NCBI RefSeq assembly: GCF_900116665.1
Contig: NZ_FPBK01000008.1
Span: 115,637-179,636, forward strand
Direction: 5' to 3'
Source of the DNA: Pustulibacterium marinum
GTDB lineage: Bacteria > Bacteroidota > Bacteroidia > Flavobacteriales > Flavobacteriaceae
DNA: 64,000 nt
Part shown: positions 27,418 through 36,482 of the stretch, in pieces
How the letters are laid out: each line of letters opens with the position of its first letter
How positions within the stretch are numbered: position 1 is the first letter of the stretch
The notes under the pieces: generated by a model
Seen by the model: the letters and a program-made list of their open reading frames with translations, nothing else
Told to the model about the DNA's origin: nothing
The model's database searches: none
Position numbers and translations under genes: made by a program

Positions 27418-27528
27418 ATGAGAAAATTTGCCACAATAGAATTAAGTGTTTTACTTTTAGCTGCAAGTACAACATATTGTACAGTTTATAAAAACAATGG
27501 TAATAACGGAGTTTCTACGAGGAGATAA
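27418..27528 (+). CDS. Possible 36-aa lipoprotein-like peptide
   Basis: A short frame reads MRKFATIELSVLLLAASTTY then CTVYKNNGNNGVSTRR and stops with TAA. The N-terminus has a positive start, a hydrophobic core and a Cys at position 21, like a lipoprotein signal, leaving a 16-residue polar tail. It is 97 bp downstream of the uvrC start in the divergent direction and 66 bp before fthC. No good -7 box is seen. I do not recognise a family; the frame could be chance. Confidence 0.35.
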   Translation: MRKFATIELSVLLLAASTTYCTVYKNNGNNGVSTRR

Positions 27529-27594
27529 ACAAAAAGCAACAAACACTAAAAATGCTAAAGCTTATACTCCTTAGCAACGCAAAAAATAAGATTT

Positions 27595-28164
27595 TTGAAC
27601 AAAAACGAATTAAGAAAAAAGTATAACGACCTAAGACAAAACCTATCTGAAACACAGGTCGAAGATTTAAGTATAGATATTGCCAACCAACTACTTCAAC
27701 TTCCTATTTGGAACAAAGTTTATTATCATACTTTTCTATCCATATCAGAAAAAAAAGAAATTGACACTTCCTTTTTGTTGAGTATACTTCAAGGAAAAGA
27801 CAAAGAAGTTGTGATCTCCAAAAGTAATTTTGACGATGGAAGTTTAACCCATTTTCTTCTTACTGAAAACACAAGAATTAAAAAAAATAAGTGGAATATT
27901 CCGGAACCTGTAGATGGATTGGAAGTTCCTGAAACAAAAATTGATGTTGTTTTTGTACCACTTTTGGCATTTGATACAAATGGACAACGACTTGGTTACG
28001 GAAAAGGTTTTTACGACATCTTTCTATCTAAATGTAAACCAGAAACCATTAAAATCGGATTATCATTTTTTGAAGCTGAGCCCGTTTTTGAAGAAGTTTT
28101 TGAAACTGATATTGCACTAAACTATTGCGTTACTCCATCTAAAACTTATCATTTTAAAAATTAA
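27595..28164 (+). CDS. fthC: 5-formyltetrahydrofolate cyclo-ligase
   Basis: 189 aa. It converts 5-formyl-THF to 5,10-methenyl-THF using ATP, salvaging folate in the cytoplasm. Family motifs are KNELRKKYNDLRQNLS at the N-terminus, and VVFVPLLAFDTNGQRLGYGKGFYD (about residues 118-141), which holds the GxRxGxGxGxYD nucleotide/substrate loop. The start is a TTG at 27595-27597; no in-frame ATG or GTG exists upstream, and the N-terminus aligns with expectation, so I accept the TTG. The stop overlaps the lspA stop by 4 bp (TTAA). Confidence 0.93.
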   Translation: MNKNELRKKYNDLRQNLSETQVEDLSIDIANQLLQLPIWNKVYYHTFLSISEKKEIDTSFLLSILQGKDKEVVISKSNFDDGSLTHFLLTENTRIKKNKWNIPEPVDGLEVPETKIDVVFVPLLAFDTNGQRLGYGKGFYDIFLSKCKPETIKIGLSFFEAEPVFEEVFETDIALNYCVTPSKTYHFKN

Positions 28165-28796
28165 GCTTCAGAGGTTTCATCATTCTGTTTTGGAAATGCT
28201 TTTTTATTAAAAACCAATAAAAGAGCAACTCCAATGCTAATAGCAGAATCAGCAATATTAAATACCGGATCAAAAAAACTAAAATGTTTTCCCCCAATTC
28301 CCGGTATCCAACTTGGCCAAACACCATCAACTAGCGGAAAATAGAGCATATCTACCACCTTTCCATGAAATAAAGTTCCATAAGGCTCTTCTGCAAACAA
28401 TGTTGCCAATTGGTTGTGGCTATCATCAAACATAATTCCGTAGAAAACAGAATCTATAATATTACCAAAAGCGCCCGCAAAAATAAGAGCAATAGAAGCT
28501 ATTAAAATACTAGGCTTTTTGGTTTTTGCACTGTCATACAACCAATAACCAATTCCACAAATTGCAAATAATCTAAAAACGGTAAGCACCAATTTCCCCG
28601 ATTTATCTGAAACCGGTAAAACATCACTTAATTTTGTTCCCCAAGCAGCACCTTCATTTTCTACAAATAGAATTTTGAACCAACTAAAAACATCTACATA
28701 TTCGCCTAAAGCGAAATGTGTTTTTACATATATTTTTGAAATCTGATCTATGAGTAACACTCCAATAATAAGGAGCGTAGCTTTCTTTAAATTCAT
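28161..28796 (-). CDS. lspA: Lipoprotein signal peptidase (signal peptidase II)
   Basis: 211 aa from the ATG at 28794-28796 (the track start is a TTG one codon earlier). An inner-membrane aspartyl protease that removes signal peptides from diacylglyceryl-modified prolipoproteins. Motifs: LLIDQISKIYVK in helix 1, VENEGAAWG, AGAFGNIIDSVFYG, and the two catalytic Asp residues in VVDMLYF and FNIADSAISIG. It is longer than the E. coli enzyme (164 aa) because of a periplasmic insertion around residues 120-160, usual in Bacteroidetes. It ends the ileS-traR-DUF4097 gene row, 55 bp after the DUF4097 stop. Confidence 0.96.
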   Translation of the reverse strand: MNLKKATLLIIGVLLIDQISKIYVKTHFALGEYVDVFSWFKILFVENEGAAWGTKLSDVLPVSDKSGKLVLTVFRLFAICGIGYWLYDSAKTKKPSILIASIALIFAGAFGNIIDSVFYGIMFDDSHNQLATLFAEEPYGTLFHGKVVDMLYFPLVDGVWPSWIPGIGGKHFSFFDPVFNIADSAISIGVALLLVFNKKAFPKQNDETSEA

Positions 28797-28851
28797 CAAT
28801 TTTAGTTTATTTCACAATAGTGAATAGCAAATGGCTTCAAAAATAAGAATA

Positions 28852-29478
28852 TTATTTATTTGAATTGACTGTAATAGTACCTTTTACCGATTTAATTTCT
28901 AACTGATTTGAAGAATCATCATATTCATTCACTAAAACCTCTCCAAATTTGGAAGTTGCATTCACACTCCCGTTATAATCAGCAACCTCAACATCTCCAT
29001 TAAAAGTGTTAACAGAAATAATTCCATTTACATTTTGCAAGTGGACAGCTCCATCATGCAACACAATTTGTAAATCTTTAAAATCTCCACTTACATTCGT
29101 TTTGGTATGTTTCCCTTGAATGATCAACTGTTTGTTTTCTGGAATGGTAACTGAAAGACTAATGGTTATCACTTTATGCGCTGCCAATTTATCATCAAAC
29201 AAAACAGTTAAAGGTTGAAATTGAGCCCCTAAAAATAATTTACCGGCAGTAATTTGGGAAGTAAGAACAAGGTCTGGAGCATATTCACCTTCAAGATTTG
29301 CTCGAACAGCTACCGTATTCCGGGAAGTTTGCGTATTTATAGTAAGCTGAAAAATATTTTCCGTATCTACAAAAATCGTATTCACAGTGTCAGCTATGAA
29401 AACATTTTTCTCTACAATTTTTTGTGAAGAAACCTTCATTACAGAGAAAAACATTATCACACAACAAACAGCTCTCAC
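28852..29478 (-). CDS. Exported DUF4097-like beta-repeat protein
   Basis: 208 aa if it starts at the GTG at 29476-29478. The longest open frame starts at a TTG inside the traR terminator hairpin and is unlikely. The GTG gives a typical signal peptide, MRAVCCVIMFFSVMKVSSQ. An ATG eight codons later is the alternative. The mature part is all-beta with stacked repeats (GDFKDLQIVLHDGAVHLQNVNGIISVNTFNGDVEVADYNGSVNA), resembling the DUF4097 'putative adhesin' fold. Its function is unknown. It sits between traR and lspA, so expression may depend on read-through of the traR terminator. Confidence 0.7.
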   Translation of the reverse strand: MRAVCCVIMFFSVMKVSSQKIVEKNVFIADTVNTIFVDTENIFQLTINTQTSRNTVAVRANLEGEYAPDLVLTSQITAGKLFLGAQFQPLTVLFDDKLAAHKVITISLSVTIPENKQLIIQGKHTKTNVSGDFKDLQIVLHDGAVHLQNVNGIISVNTFNGDVEVADYNGSVNATSKFGEVLVNEYDDSSNQLEIKSVKGTITVNSNK

Positions 29479-29483
29479 TAGAT

Positions 29484-29509
29484 AAAAAAAAAGCGCCAAA
29501 AGGCGCTTT
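29484..29509 (-). terminator. Intrinsic terminator after traR
   Basis: A perfect 8-bp stem AAAGCGCC/GGCGCTTT with 4-nt loop and seven T on the minus strand, starting 2 bp after the traR stop codon. It overlaps the beginning of the longest frame for the next gene, which argues for a later start there. Confidence 0.88.
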
Positions 29510-29510
29510 A

Positions 29511-29897
29511 TTATTTCTGCATATTTTTTGCTTCGATACTAAGAGTTGCATGCGGAACCAACTTCAATCTTTCTTTATTGATCAGTTTTCCGGTTACTCT
29601 GCAAATTCCGTATGTTTTATTTTCAATACGGATCAAAGCATTTTTTAAATCTCTTATAAATTTTTCTTGACGAAGCGCTAACTGTGTATTCGCTTCCTTA
29701 CTCATCGTTTCAGAGCCTTCTTCAAAGGCTTTGAATGTTGGCGATGTATCATCGGTACCATTGTTACCATTATTCATATAAGCACTTTTGATAAGCTCTA
29801 GTCCTTCCTGAGCTTTCTCCATTTTTGCTTGAATCAAAACTCTAAACTCTTCTAAATCCTTATCAGAGTATCTTACTTTTACATCTTCTGTTTGCAT
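29511..29897 (-). CDS. DksA/TraR-family protein with degenerate zinc finger
   Basis: 128 aa. An N-terminal coiled-coil (about 10-75, DKDLEEFRVLIQAKMEKAQEGLELIK) precedes a globular C-terminal region RIENKTYGICRVTGKLINKERLKLVP. In DksA this region holds a four-Cys zinc finger (C-x2-C-x17-C-x2-C). Here only the first Cys remains; the second position is Thr and the last two are His/Ser-like (PHATLSIE). Family members bind the RNA polymerase secondary channel and act with ppGpp. The gene begins 5 bp after ileS and ends at a terminator. The ileS-traR-lspA order is common in Bacteroidetes. Confidence 0.9.
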   Translation of the reverse strand: MQTEDVKVRYSDKDLEEFRVLIQAKMEKAQEGLELIKSAYMNNGNNGTDDTSPTFKAFEEGSETMSKEANTQLALRQEKFIRDLKNALIRIENKTYGICRVTGKLINKERLKLVPHATLSIEAKNMQK

Positions 29898-29902
29898 AAG
29901 CG

Positions 29903-32900
29903 CTATTGTTTTAAAATAGACAATTTGGTTTTCAAATCATCGAATTCAACTTCTATGCCATTTTCCAAAGTATTTACAAATTCTAAATTTGCTGTCAATG
30001 TTTCAGACTTTATATACTCTTCATTAGCAGAAACTGCCTTGGCAATTTCTTCATGGTTAAGAAGTTTTATCGAGATTTTATCGGTTACTTCAAATCCTGA
30101 ATCCTTTCGAATATTTTGGATACGGTTTACCAATTCTCTTGCAATTCCTTCATTCTTCAATTCCTCGGAAATTGTAACGTCTAAAGCAACAGTTAGTGAA
30201 CCTGAGTTTGCAACAAGCCAACCCTCTATATCCTGCGAAGAAATTTCCACTTCTTCGGTTCCTAAAATAATACTTTTTCCGTTAATATCAACAGTGATGC
30301 TGCCTTCGCGCTCAATTTGCTGAATTTCGTCTTGACCAAACCTCGCTATTTCACTAGAAATCAATTTCATATCTTTCCCAAAACGCGGCCCTAAAACTTT
30401 GAAATTAGGTTTAATTTGCTTAACCAAAACTCCGGAAGCATCATCTAAAAGCTCTATTTCTTTTACATTCACTTCTGATTTGATAAGCTCTTGCACTGCT
30501 AATATTTCTTCTCTCTGAACCTCGTCAAGCACCGGAATCATTACCTTTTGCAACGGTTGACGTACTTTGATCATTTCCTTTTTACGCAGTGAAAGTACTA
30601 GCGAAGAAATGGTTTGTGCCTTTGCCATTTTACTTTCTAAAGACTTATCAACAAAGTTTTCGACAAAAACAGGGAAATCTGCTACGTGAACACTAGAAAA
30701 ACTTTCCTTTCCTGTAGTAGCTATCAAATCTTTATACAAACGATCCATATAAAACGGAGCGATTGGCGCAGAAAGCTTGGCAACCTTTAGCAAACACGTA
30801 TACAAAGTTTGGTAAGCTGAAATTTTATCTTGACCGTACTCACCCTTCCAGAAACGTCTTCTACTTAAACGCACAAACCAGTTACTCAAGTTTTCCTGAA
30901 CAAATTCTGAAATAGCTCTCGCCGCTCTTGTAGGTTCGTACTCTGCAAAAGCTTCGTCTACTCTTTGAATCAACGTATGTAATTCTGAAAGAATCCAACG
31001 GTCTATTTCTGGTCTGTCTTCTAAAGCAATATCCTCTTCTGCATAAGTAAATCCGTCAATGTTTGCATATAGACTGAAGAACGAATACGTATTGTACAAC
31101 GTTCCGAAGAACTTACGACGCACCTCAGCAATTCCTTCTACATCAAACTTTAAGTTATCCCATGGATTTGCGTTGCTAATCATGTACCAACGTGTAGCAT
31201 CTGGACCATAAGCTGCCAAGGTTTCAAACGGATCTACTGCGTTTCCTAAACGTTTCGACATTTTCTGTCCGTTTTTATCTAACACCAATCCGTTAGACAC
31301 TACGTTCTTATATGCTACAGAATCAAAAACCAACGTACCGATAGCATGTAAGGTATAGAACCAACCACGTGTTTGGTCTACCCCTTCTGCAATATAATCT
31401 GCAGGATATGATTCTTTAGCATCGATCAATTCTTTGTTTTCGAACGGATAATGCCATTGTGCATACGGCATAGAACCAGAATCGAACCACACATCAATCA
31501 AGTCGCTTTCACGTTTCATTGGTTTTCCTGAAGCTGAAACTAGCGTGATTTTGTCTACTACATTTTTATGAAGATCTACCAAATCGTAGTTTTCTTTACT
31601 CATGTTCCCCACTTCAAACTCAGCAAACAAATCAGCACTCATAAATCCGGCTGCAACAGCTTTTGCCATTTCAGCTTTCAATTCTTCTACAGAACCAATG
31701 ATGATTTCTTCTTTACCGTCTTCGGTTCTCCAGATTGGCAATGGAATTCCCCAATAACGAGAACGAGATAAATTCCAATCGTTTGCATTTTTCAACCAGT
31801 TTCCAAAACGACCTTCTCCGGTTGCTTTTGGTTTCCAGTTGATTGTTTGATTTAACTCAAACATTTTGTCTTTTACCTCGGTTACTTTGATAAACCAAGA
31901 ATCTAACGGATAGTATAATACTGGCTTATCAGTTCTCCAACAATGTGGGTAACTGTGGACATATTTTTCAACCTTAAAGGCTTTATTTTCCTCTTTTAAT
32001 TTAATAGCGATTTCTACATCTACAGATTTCTCCGGAGCAGTTCCTTCATCATAGTATTCATTCTTAACATACTTACCACCAACTTCTGGCAATTCTGCTC
32101 TAAAACGACCTTGTAAATCTACTAACGGAACCAAGTTGTCATTCTCATCCATCACCAACATTGGCGGAACTTCTGGAGTAGCCTCTTTACATACCTTGGC
32201 ATCATCTGCACCAAAAGTTGGAGCGGTGTGTACAATACCTGTCCCATCTTCGGTAGTTACAAAATCACCAGCGATTACTCTAAACGCATTTTCTGGCTTT
32301 TCGTATGGTAATGCATATGGCAATAACTGCTCATATTTTGTCCCAACTAAATCAGCACCTGTAAACTCTTCAACAATTACATAAGGAATTTTTTTATCGC
32401 CTTGTTTGTAGCTTTCTAAAGCATCTTCGGTTTCAAATTGCTGAAACTTCCCTGCAAATTGTTTTGCTACCAATGGCTTACCAATGATTACATTGATAGG
32501 CTCAAAAGTATATTGGTTAAACGTTCTTACCAATACATACTCTATCTTGTTACCTACTGTTAACGCGGTGTTAGACGGTAACGTCCAAGGTGTAGTGGTC
32601 CAAGCTAAGATATGCACATCTCCATAAGCTTGTAGCGCTTCTGGAAGGGTTTCAATTTTCGCTTTGAATTGTGCTACAACCGTAGTATCGGTCACATCAC
32701 GGTAACAACCTGGTTGATTCAATTCGTGCGAACTTAAGCCTGTACCAGCTTTTGGAGAATACGGCTGAATGGTATACCCTTTGTACAACAAATCTTTGTT
32801 ATAGATTTGCTTAAGCAACCACCAAACACTCTCCATATATTTTGGTTGATAGGTAATGTACGGATCGTTCATATCTACCCAATACCCCATCTTTTCGGTA

Positions 32901-33301
32901 AGGCTATTCCAAATATCTGTATAACGCATTACAGCGTTTTTACAAGCTTGGTTGTATTCTTCTACGGTAATTTTTTTACCTATATCTTCTTTGGTAATTC
33001 CTAACTCTTTTTCTACTCCAAGTTCTACAGGTAAACCATGTGTATCCCAACCTGCTTTACGTTTTACTTGGTAGCCTTTTTGAGTTTTATATCTACAGAA
33101 AATATCTTTGATAGAGCGTGCCATTACGTGGTGAATACCAGGCAAACCATTTGCAGAAGGTGGTCCTTCGAAAAACACGAAAGGCTTACTCCCTTCTCTA
33201 GAGGTTATACTCTCTTCAAAAATTTCATTCTCATTCCAATAGTTTAGAATTTCTTCTGCAACTTTTGGCAAATCAAGTCCTTTATATTCTGCAAACTTCA
33301 T
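29903..33301 (-). CDS. ileS: Isoleucyl-tRNA synthetase
   Basis: 1132 aa, the long form found in Bacteroidetes. It charges tRNA-Ile with isoleucine. The class I signature near residue 45-60 reads SANGLPGIHHVMARSIKD, so HIGH is present as a variant. The editing domain (about 200-400) contains WTTTPWTLPSNTAL and GTGIVHTAPTFGADD. The KMSKS loop is GQKMSKRLGN (about residue 685). The anticodon-binding domain includes NWFVRLSRRRFW. The gene leads a row with traR (5 bp downstream), the DUF4097-like gene and lspA. No perfect -7 box lies just upstream; TAATTTCG about 35 bp before the ATG is a near match. Confidence 0.98.
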   Translation of the reverse strand: MKFAEYKGLDLPKVAEEILNYWNENEIFEESITSREGSKPFVFFEGPPSANGLPGIHHVMARSIKDIFCRYKTQKGYQVKRKAGWDTHGLPVELGVEKELGITKEDIGKKITVEEYNQACKNAVMRYTDIWNSLTEKMGYWVDMNDPYITYQPKYMESVWWLLKQIYNKDLLYKGYTIQPYSPKAGTGLSSHELNQPGCYRDVTDTTVVAQFKAKIETLPEALQAYGDVHILAWTTTPWTLPSNTALTVGNKIEYVLVRTFNQYTFEPINVIIGKPLVAKQFAGKFQQFETEDALESYKQGDKKIPYVIVEEFTGADLVGTKYEQLLPYALPYEKPENAFRVIAGDFVTTEDGTGIVHTAPTFGADDAKVCKEATPEVPPMLVMDENDNLVPLVDLQGRFRAELPEVGGKYVKNEYYDEGTAPEKSVDVEIAIKLKEENKAFKVEKYVHSYPHCWRTDKPVLYYPLDSWFIKVTEVKDKMFELNQTINWKPKATGEGRFGNWLKNANDWNLSRSRYWGIPLPIWRTEDGKEEIIIGSVEELKAEMAKAVAAGFMSADLFAEFEVGNMSKENYDLVDLHKNVVDKITLVSASGKPMKRESDLIDVWFDSGSMPYAQWHYPFENKELIDAKESYPADYIAEGVDQTRGWFYTLHAIGTLVFDSVAYKNVVSNGLVLDKNGQKMSKRLGNAVDPFETLAAYGPDATRWYMISNANPWDNLKFDVEGIAEVRRKFFGTLYNTYSFFSLYANIDGFTYAEEDIALEDRPEIDRWILSELHTLIQRVDEAFAEYEPTRAARAISEFVQENLSNWFVRLSRRRFWKGEYGQDKISAYQTLYTCLLKVAKLSAPIAPFYMDRLYKDLIATTGKESFSSVHVADFPVFVENFVDKSLESKMAKAQTISSLVLSLRKKEMIKVRQPLQKVMIPVLDEVQREEILAVQELIKSEVNVKEIELLDDASGVLVKQIKPNFKVLGPRFGKDMKLISSEIARFGQDEIQQIEREGSITVDINGKSIILGTEEVEISSQDIEGWLVANSGSLTVALDVTISEELKNEGIARELVNRIQNIRKDSGFEVTDKISIKLLNHEEIAKAVSANEEYIKSETLTANLEFVNTLENGIEVEFDDLKTKLSILKQ

Positions 33302-33379
33302 TATGACGTGTAGTTTCTGTAATTAAGTCTGCGAAATTACTAAATTTCAACGAATTGAAGTGAGTAATCCATGTAAAAG

Positions 33380-34099
33380 TTACATCATGATTTCTGTGAG
33401 GATTTGAAGCGATTTTGGTTTACGAAACCCTTCTAGGTGCAATTGATAAAATGTCAACATTTTATGTAGCAAAGCCATGCGATTTGCTTTACTCATTTTT
33501 ATATTTTGAAGCTCGTCCAAATCGGTTTGTAAAAGTGCCTTGAATATTGCCAACTGCTCGTCTTCTATCAATTCAGTTGATACATTTCTATTTAAAAACT
33601 GGCCTTCAACCAAATCGAAAAAAATTGCATCTTCATCTACCTCATCTGGATAGAAACCAAGAAATTTGGAAAGATTCAACATAAAGAAAATGTGAAAATT
33701 AGCAATTTCATTATGCGCATCTAACCACTGCAACATGATGGTTACATATTGAAAAAGTAGTAGATTCTCCTCTTCCTCACGCAAAACAGCGTAGAGTACT
33801 TCAGCGAGAAAAAACACTAATGAATTCTTTTGAAAATTAGAATGAAGCGTGGCGTATGGAAAATCTACTTTCACATCGGAAATAGAAGAAAGACTCCCTG
33901 TATTTTTATGAGTTGCCACAATCTCCAACTGTGTTAAAGGTTGAAAATAGGCAGCTCTTGTCTTTCCTTTTTTAGATGCTAAAACACCCCTTAATAGATA
34001 TGATTTTAACCCAGATTCTTCAGTATATAATTTTACAATAAGCGAAGTATCTCCATATTTATGCGTGTGCAGCACTAATGCTTTGGTAGTAACCTTCAT
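33380..34099 (-). CDS. recO: DNA repair protein RecO
   Basis: 239 aa. RecO helps load RecA on SSB-coated DNA in the RecFOR pathway. The N-terminal OB fold is visible: TKALVLHTHKYGDTSLIVKLYTEESGLKSYLLRGV, then KTRAAYFQPLTQLEI. The C-terminal part is helical (FFLAEVLYAVLREEEEN, FHIFFMLNLSKFLGFYPD), without the Cys-rich zinc motif of some relatives. The ATG shares one base with the porZ stop (TAATG), so the two are coupled. The recO-porZ pairing occurs in other Flavobacteriaceae. Confidence 0.95.
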   Translation of the reverse strand: MKVTTKALVLHTHKYGDTSLIVKLYTEESGLKSYLLRGVLASKKGKTRAAYFQPLTQLEIVATHKNTGSLSSISDVKVDFPYATLHSNFQKNSLVFFLAEVLYAVLREEEENLLLFQYVTIMLQWLDAHNEIANFHIFFMLNLSKFLGFYPDEVDEDAIFFDLVEGQFLNRNVSTELIEDEQLAIFKALLQTDLDELQNIKMSKANRMALLHKMLTFYQLHLEGFRKPKSLQILTEIMM

Positions 34100-36393
34100 T
34101 ACCTTACAACCATAATTTTGAGCACTTCTGTTTCAGCTCCATCGTCATTGGTTATCAAAGCAAGATACACTCCTGAGGCAACCTTACGGTGATCAAACGC
34201 CGTTAAATTCCATTGAACAGTTCCTCCAGTTGAAACCACATCATACACCAAATTCCCTGCAGCATCAGTGATTTTCACTCTTGAATTATCCATTAAATTT
34301 GTAATGGTTACGCTACCCTGAAACTCTGGACGAACAGGATTTGGATACACATATGCATCTGAATAATCATCTTTTCCTCCGGTAGCCCGCCCCATAAAAG
34401 AAACCAAACCTTTGTCTGTAGCAAAATAAACCTCCCCAGAATCTTTATTTACAACTATTTGATTTACGTTATCAGACGGTAAGGGAGAATTATCGGTAGT
34501 AAAATGATAGATAGTTTCTTGTCCATCGCTACTCACATAGTATGCACCGGCATCTGAAGTAGCTATCCATTTACTATTAGAGCCATCTACAAAAATATCA
34601 TTTATCATTTGCTGGTAAAGCAACTCGCTTGCTTCTCCATCTTCGGAAATAATTATCTGACTAGTTTCTACATCAGAATTATCAAAAAAACCGGATATAT
34701 TATACAAAACCCTGAGTCCACGTGAAGTACCTATCCAAAGTTGATTGTTCTCATCTATCGCCAATGCTCTCACATTGTTATTTGGCAAATTACCATTACC
34801 TTCTCCTTCCTGTAACTTTTTGGATTGTGGCGTACCATTACCTTCATAAAAACCAACAACCCCGCTTTTCAATCCTGTGAAAAATTTGAATCCGTTATTT
34901 GCTACTACCAACTCTTTATATGCATGCTCCTCTCCAAACAACGGAATAGCCGATGAAGTATCGTACCCTGTCCAAGTTCCATCTGACGAACGCATTTTGA
35001 TACCTTTAGCAACTTTTGCATTGGTCACCCATAGATTTTCGTCATCATCGAAATCCATTCCTAAAACACGTATTTGCGGATCTGGATTTGTTGAAATGTA
35101 CTCCAAACTACTATTAATTGTATCATACAGAGTTACAGATTCTCCTTCATTCTTAACCATCAAAACTCCATCCATATAGGAAGCTAAATACACTTCACTA
35201 ATTTTTTTTGGACTAAATGCTATGTTGGAAATATTACGAACATTACGCAAACTATCAACAGGCAACATATTCCATTCATCTAAAATAGTATTGTAGATAC
35301 TAATTCCTCTACTTCTTAAATCATAAGGATTATAATCATTGGTGTAATCACCATAAACTAGCCATAATTTATTGAGTACAAACTTCATTGCGGTCACACT
35401 ATTAAATAAAGGACCATTAGGAAATAATTCTATAACGCTTTCCAATTCCCCCCAAGAAAATATTAGCACCCCTTTTGTTGCTGTTCCTAAATAAACCAAG
35501 CCATCTTCTACATACGCACTAGTAAATGACACACTAGAATAATTTTCTAATTCTGAAGGCTGAATAGAAAACTCAAGCTCATAATCAGCGTTATAAGCAT
35601 AAAACCTAGAGTTTCTTGTTACTAAAGTGTAATTATCTGCTGATTTTAATTCGTTAATACCCCAAACAACTGCCTTTTGCTCAAACGAAGTACCGTTATA
35701 CTCATATAATCTATTATTATATGTCCCAACTAAGTTAGCATTACTCACTGCTATTCCTGTCCAGCTTCCTGAACTAATCAATTGCCAATTTGCAAAATCT
35801 ATGATATTATCATCAGACGCCATAGCTCTGTAAACACCACTAGAGGTAGCAGCATACAAATAACCTTGATAAAAAGCTGTTTGACGAACCTCTAACTGCG
35901 CACCATTAGGGCCAATATAATAGGTATCATCAAACTCTAGATTAACAGCATCATATACTGAAATACCAAAATCACATGAAATATATAAATACCCATTATA
36001 TTCCATAATATGATTAACGGTTTTGGTATCTCCGGGAATAGTTGTTTTATTTTCTATTTCAACAACTGAAGTAATTTCTCTATTGGCTTCATTAAAAACT
36101 TGCAGTAAACCAGTCTCATAACCAAGAACAAAAACACCAGCCTCCTCGCTGTAATAACCTGTTGAAACATTTTCACCCGCAAGCCCATCAATTGTTGAGA
36201 ACGTTTCCATTTCAAAAGTTGCTTTTTCAACAGTAAAAAACGCATTTTCAGTAGCTACATAAAGTTTATCGCTAGAAGGCGAAATATTTACAACAGCATT
36301 GTATGAAAGATAACTTGTCCATTCCTGTTCAGTATCTTGCGCAGAAAGAGATGAAAAAATTAAAATTAAGAGTAAGGTGAAATACTTCTTCAT
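34099..36393 (-). CDS. porZ: PorZ-like type IX secretion protein
   Basis: 764 aa, close to Porphyromonas gingivalis PorZ (776 aa). A signal peptide (ends SSLSAQ) is followed by two beta-propeller regions (about 25-650) with two-component-regulator-propeller repeats such as DNVRALAIDENNQLWIGTSRGLRVL and SDNVNQIVVNKDSGEVYFATDKGL. The C-terminal ~85 residues form a T9SS sorting domain (VYPNPVRPEFQGSVTITNL...KIMVVR). PorZ works at the cell surface in the T9SS attachment complex that couples cargo to anionic LPS. A -7 box TATCTTTG lies 18 bp upstream. Assignment rests on architecture, length and the recO neighbour; a generic propeller cargo protein is the alternative. Confidence 0.85.
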   Translation of the reverse strand: MKKYFTLLLILIFSSLSAQDTEQEWTSYLSYNAVVNISPSSDKLYVATENAFFTVEKATFEMETFSTIDGLAGENVSTGYYSEEAGVFVLGYETGLLQVFNEANREITSVVEIENKTTIPGDTKTVNHIMEYNGYLYISCDFGISVYDAVNLEFDDTYYIGPNGAQLEVRQTAFYQGYLYAATSSGVYRAMASDDNIIDFANWQLISSGSWTGIAVSNANLVGTYNNRLYEYNGTSFEQKAVVWGINELKSADNYTLVTRNSRFYAYNADYELEFSIQPSELENYSSVSFTSAYVEDGLVYLGTATKGVLIFSWGELESVIELFPNGPLFNSVTAMKFVLNKLWLVYGDYTNDYNPYDLRSRGISIYNTILDEWNMLPVDSLRNVRNISNIAFSPKKISEVYLASYMDGVLMVKNEGESVTLYDTINSSLEYISTNPDPQIRVLGMDFDDDENLWVTNAKVAKGIKMRSSDGTWTGYDTSSAIPLFGEEHAYKELVVANNGFKFFTGLKSGVVGFYEGNGTPQSKKLQEGEGNGNLPNNNVRALAIDENNQLWIGTSRGLRVLYNISGFFDNSDVETSQIIISEDGEASELLYQQMINDIFVDGSNSKWIATSDAGAYYVSSDGQETIYHFTTDNSPLPSDNVNQIVVNKDSGEVYFATDKGLVSFMGRATGGKDDYSDAYVYPNPVRPEFQGSVTITNLMDNSRVKITDAAGNLVYDVVSTGGTVQWNLTAFDHRKVASGVYLALITNDDGAETEVLKIMVVR

Positions 36394-36411
36394 TACGTTG
36401 AATTATGCTTT

Positions 36412-36419
36412 CAAAGATA
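36412..36419 (-). promoter_or_regulatory. Putative -7 box of porZ-recO
   Basis: TATCTTTG on the minus strand matches TAnnTTTG and ends 18 bp before the porZ ATG, implying a very short leader of roughly 12-15 nt. No TTG -33 element at standard spacing. Confidence 0.45.
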
Positions 36420-36482
36420 TTATTATTAACGAAGGTAAAACCAGATTGTTATAAAGAAGTCAAAAGAAGCTATTTTAGTAAT

